This document shows, piece after piece, positions 1 through 12,500 of a DNA stretch of 64,000 nt. The position numbers and the translations under genes are program-made. Origin of the DNA: Mermis nigrescens (Eukaryota > Nematoda > Enoplea > Mermithida > Mermithidae); the NCBI GenBank assembly GCA_036768485.1, contig JAVLUZ010000228.1:744001-808000 (forward strand), written 5' to 3'. Positions within the stretch are counted from its first letter, which is position 1; each line of letters opens with the position of its first letter. The notes under the pieces were generated by a model. The model was not told where the DNA came from and made no database searches. It saw only the letters and a list, made by a program, of their open reading frames with translations.

Positions 1-469
1 GCGATTATACATTGAACGGTTCGAAATTTTTGAAGGGTCCCCGGCATACAAGGGCAGCAGCCAAAATTCTGTTGGTCCGATGAAGCAAAATTGCCAAAAA
101 TAGAACCAAAAATTCAATTCTGCTGCTTATCGATTTTAGGGGGTTTAGATTCTGGGGGACTGTAGACCCCCGAATCCCCCAAGCCCAAGTGTGATCCCTC
201 GGGCACTTTGAAGGGGTGGTAGTGAGTGTCTCAATTTTTGGCCAAAAAAGCACAAAAAAGCAGAAAAAAACCCGCAAGTTTTCGTCTAAAATCTAAATCA
301 AAATATATTTTGACGGGTGGGGATGGACGACTGCATCTGGGTGGGGATAGCTTTATCCCCAATTAGTTACACGTATGAGTATGTAACAGATGACTTAGAT
401 TTTTTAGATATGATTTTATTCTGATTGATTTTATTTTATTTTATTGTATTTAGACACAGTATGCGGTAC
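1..469 (-). other. TRAP1 intron 10 (incomplete): repeats only
   Basis: No exon is visible between the donor at 469 and the window edge. About 10-380 resembles the 'B' repeat (AACGGTTCGAAAT ... GGGGATAG), interrupted at about 44-197 by a 'K' type MITE (starts CATACAAGGGCAGC, ends AAGTGTG). Two-fold homology to 2521-2689 supports the K assignment. Confidence 0.5.
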
Positions 470-597
470 CTAGGAGCACACAGGTAATAAATGTCTCGTT
501 GACCAGCTTGCATACGGCTACAGTAATCTGAAATCGTAACGTTAACGCCAGGCCTCTGATCGGACGATTCGAACATTAGCAATTTCGCTATGTCCTC
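470..597 (-). CDS. TRAP1: TRAP1 exon 10 (middle domain; last exon in the window)
   Basis: Residues 420-461, [14 protein letters not shown], then [16 protein letters not shown], the conserved end of the TRAP1 middle domain. Acceptor TTTCAG, donor CCTAG-GTACCG, leaving two bases for the next exon, which must lie left of position 1. A MITE ends only 19 nt upstream of the acceptor. Confidence 0.95.
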
Positions 598-3500
598 CTG
601 AAATGTAAACGACTATCATAGGTGCACAAGGTCAGGGTCGGCAGGGGGAGGGGGTGAAATCCCAAAATTCCAAAAACAGTAAATTTAACGTTTACGATTT
701 TTTTGTTGTTTTAACGATAAAAATGGTCAAAATAGCCTATAAAACGTTTTTTAGTGGTAAAAACGCATTTTGAAAGCATTTTGACTGCATTAAAACACTT
801 TTAACACTAAAAATGCAAAATGTTATAAATTTTGGGCGCTTTTTGAGTAAAAAGTACTTAAAAGTACTAATCCGGCAGCGAAGCGCAGGAAAAATTTTGA
901 CAATTTTACTGCTTTTGACCTCAAAAATAATGCAAAAAAAACGTTACATCAGCTCACATCAGCTCAAAAATCGCCTGACAGTACCTGTCCGGCTGACCCT
1001 TCAGGAGTGGGGGTATTGCCCACTCAAACCCCCTATGTGCATGTATGACGACTATGCTTCATCAACCAGTCTAAATTAAAACGTCACTTTAAACAAAAAT
1101 AGTTGCATCGCCTCAATTTTATCTTAGTTAAAATGATATTTACTGTCACCTGACTAAAGGAAAAAACAATTTTATTTTACCCAGCATTACCACCACACAA
1201 GGGCGTGGGAGCCCTATGGAAAAGAGGAAATATTCTTGGGGGAGTAAATTAGGCAAAATGAAGGCCAAAAATTGACGAAAATTTGAAAATGTTATTCAAA
1301 AGTGCTTCAAATTGACCAGGAAATGTGTAATAACATACATAGTTTTAGTGCTTATTCCAGTTTTCCAGGTCATTTTGGCCCAAAAAAGTTCAATTTCAGA
1401 CCACCCTCAGATCGGCCGACCCCCTAGATCGGCCATGCTGTGCATCTATGGTTGAATTTCCCCGGAATCTAAAAGACCTCCAAAAACTGATGGACCCCAG
1501 AATTAAATTTTTGGTGATATTTTTGGCAATTTGGCCCATCAGACCCCAGATTTGGTTGCCGCCCATGTATGGTACCTAATCGTAAAATCTACTTCACAGA
1601 CCCAGGGGCGGATTTAGGAGGGGGCTAGGGAAGGGGCGGCCGCCCCCCCCCATTGGCCCAAAATAGTGCGCAAAATTGAGGATTTTTGAGCGATTTTTAG
1701 CGATTTTCGGGTTAAAACGGCTAATTTTTCCGCCCAAGTCAGGGTTCCTCCCCCCTTAGGGGTACCGCCCCCCCCTTACAAAAATCCTGAATCCGCCACT
1801 GCACAGAACCCTATGCGTGATTGACTATTGTTTAGTCCATGATTGTAAGACTAAAGAAGCGCTTTAAACTGTAGCATTACACCTAAATAATCCTTTTACA
1901 TGAGACGAGATTACTGCTGTTGAGTACCACTAAGGAGCATTAAGTATTTCTCGTGGACTATTTTTAGTTTCAGCTTATTTTTTAAATAAGTTGGATAATT
2001 TTTTCAAAATAAATTGATATTATCATTAAGGCGATCCAAGAAAATAAATTAATAGAAATTTTGTTATAACACTTTATCTGAGTAATAATCGTGAGCAACA
2101 TACATGCACAGCATGAGGATTCTGGAAATTGAAATTATGCAGTGCCATTTTGGGTCCGAAAATGGTAGGTAAGCGTCAAAAAACACGGTTTTTCAGCGTT
2201 TCTGACGATGCTCTATCTTTCTAGAGCATAAAAAGATAAAAAAATTCGAAAAAAATCAAGAAGTCGGAACAAATTGAACAAAATATAGTCGAAACATGAG
2301 TTTAATGGCGCGAGGCGCCGAAAATCTGTCACTTTTAAGCAAATAGATAGCTAAAAACGCTTAAAAAAACATCTTTTCTACAAATGTTTAGAAAATTTTT
2401 TGTGAACTCTGAAAAAATCGCCAATTCTGGGGGAGGGGGTGAAAAAAATTTTTGCGAGGGAAGAAAATTTTTTCTGGTAGGGGGTAAAAACCCCCCTCCC
2501 AGATCACGTATGGTGAGCAAAACACAACGGCAGCGAAAAGATTCTAAGAGTTCTGGGTATTTAATTGACGAAAATCCCAAAACCATAAAAACATAACAAA
2601 AACTAAATTCTGGGATCTATCGATTTGGGGAGTCTAGCGGATTCTCGGGAGGGGGGTCTAAACCACTCAAGCCCTCATGTCCCCGTGTGGTGAGCAACAT
2701 TGGTCAATAACCTTCTCGGATTGATCGTTCGACCGTAAGATACCCTCTTTGAAAAACAACGAGTATTTCGAATAGAAGAATCGATAATTCTCAGCATCCT
2801 TCTTCATTTGTTCTTGGAAAAACTTGATGACTTTGCCAGTAAGCGCCTGACGGATTTTGCTTAAAACAATAGAGCAGCGTTGTTGTACGATAAAGAAAGA
2901 ATTTCGAATTTTAATGTGAAAAAATAGAAGAATTTTAAATTTTAATGTGAAAAAATAGATTTTCGGAATTTTAATGTGAAAAAATAGAAGAATTTGGAAT
3001 TTTAATGTTAATAAATATAATGTCATGAGAGAGGGAGCGACCACAATAAATGCACAGCATGAAAACTCATGGGGGAGGGGTAGGTCAGCGCCGAAAAAAT
3101 TTTTGAGAAGTGCTTTTTTTGGCATAATACCATCAGTACGCGTCAAAAACGGCGTTTTTGAATTCCGGACGATACTCGTCTTTCTTGAACGAAAGGACAG
3201 AAAAATTTTGAAAAAAATTTGATAAATCCAAAAATATAGTCAGAAAAGTGAAAATATGGCGCGAAGAACCGAAAATTTGACGCTGTTGAGCCAAAATATA
3301 GTTAAAAACGCTTTAAATAAAGATATGTCAATGATTTTTTTCGAAAAATTTACAATTCAGAGGCGGGGGGTGTTAGCAGGTAAGCAGCCATTTTGCGGGA
3401 GTCAGCAACCATTCTGGGGCTGACCCCCCCAAAAATACGGAATGTGAGCACGTCCTCTCCTCTCAATTAAAATTTTTTATTCCTTCCCGCCACTGTTGCT

Positions 3501-6500
3501 CAAAAATGATATTTGAACTTTTTTACCTACATTTTTACTACATAGATCACAGAAAATTCTTCGATCAAATATTGTAAAAAAAGCTCCAACTTCTGATGCA
3601 ACAACGAAAGCTAAAAAATGCTAAAAATGGATCACATTGTTTCCGAGACGACAAAGATGTCAGTTTAGGTTGAAATTCTTGCAAGATGTCGACACAAGGA
3701 TATGCAGTATTACAAAGTTTTTGAAATGATGAGAGACCAAAAATCAAAGTTTATTCGTTTTATTTTCGCGAGCAAAAATTTTTAGGGAATATTATGAGGC
3801 ATTTTACTCACAAATGACTCTCGAATCAGTCGAACAATATGCATACAGCCGAACTCGGATATAAAATACCCCTTGGAACCAGGCATAAATGCGTCTTATA
3901 GCCGAATGTGTCTTAAAAGCGATGTTATGGTTTAATTGAAAAAAGTACCAAGTAAGGCAAGTAAGGAGTTTAGTGGAAATAATCTGTTGTCAAAGCTTGT
4001 TTCAATGATTTTTCTTGATAGGCAATATATGTATATATGTGTAGCCATAGTTTCCCAAGGTCGAAAGTTCAGGGAGAAATGAAATCCAAAAATTTGGGAC
4101 CACAACCATAAATTTAGAGTTGTAACCCTTTTTTGCAGGTCAAATACGAAAAATGGCTAAAACATCGTATATAACATGTTTTAAAGTGAAAAACTGCATT
4201 TTTAAAGTACTATTTGTCCAATTCTGACTAGTTTCGTCACTCTTGTAAGTAAAACATATAAATGTTCATCGAAAACTTTGACTCTTCAGATAATTTTAAC
4301 TTCATTCTAGGTATTTTATTGGTAAACTAAACAGAAATGTACTAGTCGGTGCAAAATGCTGAAAAGTTTAACATTTTTGCTGCTTTTTACATAAAAATCA
4401 CGCAGAAAATGTTTGGTAGTTCAAAATCGTCTGACAGTGATTCGAGTCTCGGACCCTGAGGGGTAAGGGGGTGGGTAATACCCTCCCCTATGGGAATGTG
4501 TGGTATTAGCAGACTAAGATATGCAAAAGTCAAAATTCACACTGCACGCAACCTTATTTGCAGAAAAAAATGTACAGAATTCTAACTTTTGTCCGCAGAC
4601 GTTTGTCAATTAGTTGAAGTGGTCGTGTCTTATAGTGCATCTTATAGATCGTGCTTTATATGTATTGTCACGCAAGCGTGAATATTTTTTTTATTTTTTA
4701 AAGTAGTGAATAGTTGTTTTTTTAGTATTTCTTAGCATACTATCGAGTTATTAGCATTGTAGTAGCTTAATAGTATACTGTAGTCGAAGTTTTGCCGTGT
4801 CTCATTTTAAGTCTAATCTCTTGGTTATCTGCTTTTCGTGTGCTTATGAATTAGATTTTCTTTTATTGCGCTGACTTGTGCCAGTTTTCTAAACTTGAGA
4901 TCGCGACACTAAATTAATTGCCACCCTGACCTAAAATTCCTCTAATGACGCAAAACATTAGTCACAAAACGAAAGCGAAACTGATTCTCATAACTTAGCT
5001 ACCCATGTCTTTAATACATATAATAAGCTTAGCCAAAAGAAAGCAAGGATGCAAAACCTTAACCAAGAAGCCTTTGATTTTCCGAAATCATTGTTAGTTT
5101 TTCTCTTAAAACCCAGAACGAAGGCCAAACTTAAAGCAACAATCTTCACTATTCAACGCAGACGAATATTAATCTTTTCAAACCTAGAGACAACATTTGT
5201 CAATCCCACCTCGGAGCAAAGTGAGCATAAAGCTACCGTAAACCTACCGTATACTTTTCCTATCCTCAAATAATAAAGCATGATATAACATTAGAATTCA
5301 AAGTATCCTTATATTAAAATAAAACTTCATAATGAAACTCGAATGATAAGCCTGACCAATCAGAAGTTAGAATAAAAACCCTCCCACCAATTGAGGATAG
5401 AAAAGATATTGAAAGGTATAGAATCGTCCACACTCCTTTATGAAATCGTTTGGATCGGTTTTTCTTCAGTTTTGAAATTCTGTCGAACGTATTTAATTTC
5501 TCGTTCGTGCTAGATCGACGTGATTCGTCGTCCGAAGTAAAGCGCTACGACTCGTTTTTTAAAGCGCTCGAATCTGTTCGTCATCTCCATCGTTTTCTTG
5601 ATCAAGGTACATTTGTTTTATTGCGCTAGCTATTAGTTTGTGTGTTTTTTATAATAAAATCCACCAAAAATCTTTCACAAACAATTTACCAAAACACAAA
5701 AGGCTAGCGAGAGGTGACAGTATTAAGCATATGCAATGAGAGCTGGTCAGCAGCGTCTTACATATTGTCTAATAGCCGAGTAGTGTCTAATAGGCGGGTT
5801 TCTAATATATCTTAATTAGAGATGTACCGGGGCCGGGGCCGCGGCCCTGGCGCCATGTACAAGGTCTAGCCGGGGCCTGTACATTACGTATACACTATAC
5901 CTGCCAAGCATACAAGGGCATAGGGAGGGGTAGGAGGGGTATGTCTTGTAGCGAGTTCGACTGTATATACGAGCATTAAGGTATAAGCTAATCTTCATGT
6001 ATGTACATGCAGTGCTTTGTGATCTGCCAGATTTGCTCTTAGAAAAAGTGAAAATAAGAAAATAAAAAAATAAAATAATAATAACAATAATGACGAAAAA
6101 TACGAAAATCCAAAAAATTCATTGTAAGTGAATCAATGGACGATAAGTAATCACCATAAATCATAACTATATACATTTTGTAACTACAGAGCAATAAAGC
6201 AATCAATGAAATAAATAGATTAAGAGCCATTACAATTAAGGATCAAAGTCTATATGTAATTTGAAATCATAAATCAATCAGGAAAAGCGACGAAATAAAT
6301 TTGAAAAAATTTTCTTTTACTAACCTTAACGAAACGACCAACTTTTTTTGCGAGAAAGTGTTGTTAAAAAATACAAAGTAATGTACAAGAGTCTTTATGC
6401 GAAATACAAAAATCATCAGTTTCAAACATTATGCGAAAAAATAATAATTTAGTAAATTGTTAGAATACGTACATGTGTGTCGTTATATTAAACGAGCATT

Positions 6501-9500
6501 GATTTATGCGTTTTTGAGTATCTTAAGATTTTATGTACAGGCATACATATAAAGCATACATCTAACGGCATGAAATTTTGGGAGGGGTCCCAGCCATTTG
6601 CATAGAAGGGGGTAAATGACCTCCGATTTTGGACCAAAAATGGCAAAAAAGCACCTGAAAATTGTCAAAAGACCCTTCCCGAAAATGGGATCTTATTCAG
6701 CGAGGATGGGGGGCAACGTTGGTTAGGGGATCCCCACCCCTGTTAAATGTCTAACATAAACAATAGAAAATGGTGTAAACCTTAAAACAGCAGTTTGCTG
6801 AAGAATTTCACGAGACAAATTCAGCGGAACGTCTTCGCTGTCGACGACCCCCTTCAAAAAACGCAGCCATCTTGGCAAAACGTCTTTGGAATGGGGCTGA
6901 ATCAAAACTCGCCGGCTGTACAGGGCCACGCCACTTTCGGCATCTTGGCCCAAATCGAAAGTGGCCGGAGCGTTATAAGGAACGTACAGTAAGCAGCGTA
7001 TATTTACGGGGGCGTCGGTCTAAAACACAAAGAAATTTTTTTTGCTTAAAAAAGCTTAAATGAGGCAAATATTTGCCCAAAAAAACCCAAATTTAGGGAG
7101 GACGAGGATGGGAGATTTTGAGCAGGGCATTAACCCATTATCTCCTCTTATATATGTATACGCGGTCGCCCATGCGATGCCTTATACATGATCTTGGGAA
7201 GGGGGATTCGCCCCGAAAAATTTTTACTCCAACCCCTTCACAACTTTTTCACCCCCCCCCCAGAATTCGCGATTTTCCAAAAAATTTGAAAGAATTCGTA
7301 GGAATAATGCTGTTTTAAGCGTTTTCAGCGATCTTTTGACTCAAAAGATTTAAATTCTTGGCACCATAGCGCCATACACATTTTTTGACTATATTTTGTT
7401 AAATTTAAATTTTCCTGATATTTCTTTTAAACTTTTTCATGGTTTTACGCCCTGAAAAAGAGCATCGACAGAAACACTTAAAAAGTACGTTTTCGACGCA
7501 TATTCATCGTTTTTGTGCCGTAAAAAACCAATTTCAAGTTTCACCCCAGGAATTTCCATTCTGTGCATGTTTAAACGAACATTGACAGAGCTGGAATTTT
7601 CCTATAGAAAACAAGGGTCAAAAATTTATTTTGATTGATTATTCAATCCCATGGTAATTGAGCATTTTTCCCGATTAATTTTTTGATTTTTACTCATCTT
7701 TAACAATTCTTTTCCGCTTCAAAACAACCGATTTCTTTAAATTTAAATCATATATGTATGTAGCTCGCCTTGATTGAAACTAAATACTTAACCGATTTAT
7801 AATTCATTAATAATTTTTTTAAGTTTCCATTCGTAAAATAATTATTATATTTTTATAAATTATCTATATTATTTATACGCTTCTATATTCCTTAGTGTAA
7901 ATCAAGCATTTAGGAGAAATTATATGATTAATTATTATTAATTCATTATACTCTATAATGAAGCAAGAATCTAGGCTGGTCGTGATCATTGTGGCTAATG
8001 AATCGATAGAATTTTTCGTGCATTTTCTCGTCCACCTCCTTCGGATCCATCGTCCACAACGCTTGTATCGTATTGATGCGCTCGTCATTCAAATATATCG
8101 GGAAATTGATAAAATTGCTATACTTCTGCACGATATCTTTGATGCAAACGCAAATAAAATCTGAAGAGCCAGCGAATTAATTATATATGTCATTGTGTGA
8201 CAAACAAATTGCATTTTTTATAAAAAATACCTGCATTAAAAAGTGAGCACTTCCGTTTTATTTTATACTTTTAGTTGTTCTGAAGCTTGAAAATTTAAGC
8301 AAAAGTGTAAAAGGGGTGGCTCAAACACTCATGTCTTAAAACATACATGCAACGGCTCGAAATCTCGGATGAGGGGTCCCGATCATTTTTCAGTAAGGAG
8401 GAATTACCCTCAATTTTTGACGAAAAACGTTCAGAAAAAGCCGCACGTTTTTTTCAAAAAGTGAGGGTGGGGGTCAAAAATTTTCTGGCTTCGGGGAGAG
8501 GATGGGGGACTACCAAATTTTGGTGGGGGATCCCCTATGTATGTCACGTTCCACGCCAAGACTTCGGCTAGTATGAACATAAAGTTTTGAGACGAGATGA
8601 ATTAGATAAAATTTGGGATGACAAATTTTGTAAATTTGCTAAATTTATTCATTTAAAATTCTGGCCAGAAGTACGTAAGCTGTACGTGCGCTATAACGAT
8701 TTGTTTAAACACTATCCTAATCCAGTTTAGAGGCCGAAAGCTTGTTTATCACTTTCGTAAACCCGCAACTTTTTAATCAGACCTTGTACTTTTTGCATCA
8801 AGTAGAAAACTTACATAATTTGGGATGCTAGTAGTGTGCTAATAATGTATTTCTGATTAAAGATATTATCAAAACAAGTATCTGTCATGTAAACGCTCAC
8901 TAATGTGATACAATGCAAAAACAATGGGGTCTAAACAATATCAAAATGGGGTTTGAAGAAGCCGCTGCAACAAAAAGAAGGTCGACAGCTGGCCAAAATT
9001 TTTCATACACATTAGGCAATCACATTTTCATCTATCAAACGCTATAGCTCCCGAAATTTGTTGTCATATTAGGCCAGGTTATGATATATCATCGGGGTAT
9101 AGCCTTTTTCCGGGCCACCATGAAATGAATGTATACGAATTGGAATAAAAACATGATTTTAATTAAAAATAAATTCAATTATTTGAATTACCCAGGTAAT
9201 TGCTAACTTAAAGGACATATAAACGTATATAGCAGCGGAATACATATACCTGGACTCATCTTTTTTTGTCTTCATTTGTAAGTACATGATTTTTTAAGCC
9301 AATAAAACAGCTTTCTAATTGAGTGAAAAATTGTGATCTCGATTTTTGTGAATCGTGTGCAGTTTTTAAAGTAAAAATGTCAGGATGTTAAGATAATTCG
9401 TGCTTATTTAAAGCTTTATTTGATTTACGCATGTCTTACTTCGTACAAGGTCTTGAAATTCGAATCGAAAAAAGGAAAATGTCAAAATTTTCTATGCTAG

Positions 9501-12500
9501 GATGTTTTACTTCAATGAATGAAGGCGTGAATAATAGTTTTAAAATTTTGCTAGAAAAAAAGTAAATTTCTCAACGAAAATGTAAAATAGAAAATGAATT
9601 CGAAAAGCTACAAAATTATGAAATGAAAAATACGTAGCATACTAAACGAAAACAAAAAATATTCCTAAATCCCTTAAGAAAGAAATGTTGTGTGCCTCGG
9701 AAAAGCAAGCAAAGAAGAAGTCACGAACGTTCTAACGTATACAAAAGGAGGTCCGAAAATTCCAAAGATCAAAAAGTGTCGAAAAATTGATGTTAGGGGC
9801 GAAAAACAAATGTTTATGTAGTTTCTCATTGCACTCTATCCATTGTCATACAAAATCGTGAAAAATATAAGAAAATTTTCAATACATATCATTATCGGTA
9901 AGTCCGCAAGTAAAGTGTGAAATCCAAGTTACATCATAAAATGCTGAAAGCCCGAATAATTAGGTCATCCTTTGACACTTAAAACTATCTAAGAGTTGCG
10001 GTCTTAAAAAAATATCCGAAAAAGCAGAAAGTCGGGCACAATTATTTGAAAATTTGCTGCGACATGACATAAACATATGATTAAAAAATAAATAAATAAA
10101 TAAAACATAAACATATGTACATATGATTTCCAGATTTACAGTGTATTATACATGTGAACATATACATATGCATGATATACATATACGTTCAGACAGAATA
10201 CAATCTTACATGATCTTCAGGCACGTATGTAGCTATGGGGGAATGGAGGTCCGGACCCCCAGATTCAGGAAAATTGGAAAAATAGGATTTTTTAAACATT
10301 ATTTTGTGCTATTTTTGGCCTTTTTGGGCTTAGTCCCCCAAAATTGGTGTTGGTCCCCCAAATAGGACGGCCAGCTACGTGCCTGATGATCTAGGGTGAG
10401 GGGGTTTAAGAAATTTCACTCCCCCAAACATGCATAGCACGAGAATTCTGCGGAAGCGGGGGAGGTGAAATTTTAAAGTTTCTTCGTTGGGCCCAAAAAT
10501 CGTGGGTACGCGTCAAAAACATAATTTTTCGGCGTTTTCGACGATGCTCTACATTTCTAGAGCAAAAAACATAAGAAATTTCAGAAAAAATCAAAAAACG
10601 TCGAACAAATTGAACGAAATACATATAGTCAAAACATGTGTAATTGCCGCGAAGCGCCAAAAATTTGACACTCTTGAGCAAACAAATAACTAAAAACGCT
10701 TAAAAAAGCACCTTCTGCGAATTTTCAGAAATTTTCAAAAAAACTTTTGGAAAATCGCGAATTCTGGGGGAGGGCGGTGTGAAAAAATATCTAAGGAGGT
10801 GGAAATTTTTTTGAAAGGGTAAGGGGTGAAAAGCCCTTAACCTTCATAATCTGAAGGGTAGTGAAAACGTTTTCACCCCCCCTCAGAAATTTTTTTCACC
10901 CCAATCGCAGAATAAGTGATTTACACAAGTTTCTAAAAAAATCCATACAAAAGGTGCTGTTTTAAGCGTTTTCAGCTATGTACCGATCTGATTGCTCAAA
11001 AGTGTCAAATTTTGGGCGCTTCGCACCATATACTTAATTTTTGACTATATTATATTCAATTAATTCGAATTGTTTTATAATTTTTTTCTATTTGTTTATG
11101 TCTTTATGCTGTAGAAAGATAGAGCTTAGCCAGAAACACCGAAAACCGATGTTTTCGACGCGTATCCGCTATTTTAGGGCCCAAAAAGACGCTTCCAGAT
11201 TTGACCCCTCTAGAACCCCATACTAAGCGTGTCTGAATACAATGTCAGACTAATTGTTTATTTTTTATTTTCTACATAATTTCCCTTTTTGAATTTTTGG
11301 AAAACGGTACCTTTGACTGTATTTTCATCGGCGAAATCGCTAGCTTCGTTCGGTTTCAAATGAAGGACAATTTTAGTGCCACGATCCACAGTATCATCTT
11401 GATTCACATCATAAAAGCCTGTGCTGAAATCGGTCCAAACAAATATAAACGCAAGAAGACGAATAAAAAGATAAAAAATTTAGAGATAAAAAAATAAAAA
11501 AACAGAGTATAAAATAAGACATACAAGAAACAGATGATAAAAAACTAAGTATAAAAAAGATGATAAAGAGATAGAAAATTTGTAAAGATGATAATTTTTT
11601 TTGAAAAATAAAAGTAAAAATTAAAATTTTTCTAATACGGTGACGAAAAAGTTCCAAAAAATAAGCGATACAGAAAAGCCGGAATTTGCATGTTCTGAAT
11701 AAGAGATATGAAAGTAAGAGTCAAAAAAAAACAGAGTAGAATAGAAATGATAAATTAAAAAACTTGATTTTACATCAGATGAGTCATAAAAAAATAAACT
11801 CATATAATATTGACGAGAGGGTAAAAATAAAGAATTCAATCATTTAATTTGAATTCGCTTTCTTCAATTTAAATTTAATTTGATATCTGTACAATTTTCG
11901 ATTCAAAATCATACCGACCAGTATTTTTAGTTTTACGAACAAATGTGCCAGCGCGTGTTATTAGCGAAGGGGGAGAGGGAATTAGCCTTCCAGCGGGATG
12001 GATGGTGAGTTTCTAAATGTACATACGCTCTACCATATATATGCACAGCAAGGTAATTATGTAAGGGTAGAGAAACGTTAAAATTTTTTCCAAGAGCCTT
12101 CTTTGGGCTCAGAAATGATGAGTGATATATGCGTCAAAAACACAATTTTTTAGCGTTTCTGACTTAAGTTACTGGTTTTTTTCAAATATTTTGAAATTTT
12201 GCAATGTTTTTATGTTTGCAAAAGAAAGAGCATTGTCACAAATTTTTCGGAAAATCTGGGGAGAGGGAGGAAAATTTCTGGAGGGGGGGTGGAGGTGAAA
12301 ACCGCAGATCATATAATATGTACGGCTCGTACCATATATCATCTGGCGAGGGGTTGGGGGGGAGAGTTTCACTCACCCAGAAAAATTTTTTCACCCCACC
12401 CAAGAATTGTCGATTTTTCGAAAGTTCCCAAAAATTTTCTAAAAATTAGTAGATAAATGCTTTTTAATGCGTTTTTAGCTATCTATTTGCTCAAAAGTGA

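Larger units (their letters stand above)
3846..5963. mobile_element. pogo/Tigger-like DNA transposon copy 1, with nested insertions
   Basis: Ends CAGCCGAACTCGGATATAAA and, inverted, CAGTCGAACTCGCTACAAGA, flanked by TA on both sides (3844-3845, 5964-5965). Internal phrase GTCTTATAGCCGA repeats, shared with 19375-21795. CAGT.GAAC..CGGATATAA ends and TA targets fit pogo/Tigger Tc1-mariner elements (inference). No transposase frame. It is split by a family D MITE (~4048-4500), a solo LTR (4666-5719) and a GC-rich repeat (~5824-5890). Lies in TRAP1 intron 8. Confidence 0.8.

Noticed and set aside
2667..3146. A 159-codon minus-strand frame covering TRAP1 exon 9
   Set aside because: Only 2712-2859 has TRAP1 homology. 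The upstream part is translation of the AT-rich minisatellite and the downstream part is intron past the donor.
11440..11840. Minus-strand frames rich in F, S, I and L that look like membrane proteins
   Set aside because: They are translations of a purine-rich simple-sequence tract inside TRAP1 intron 5.
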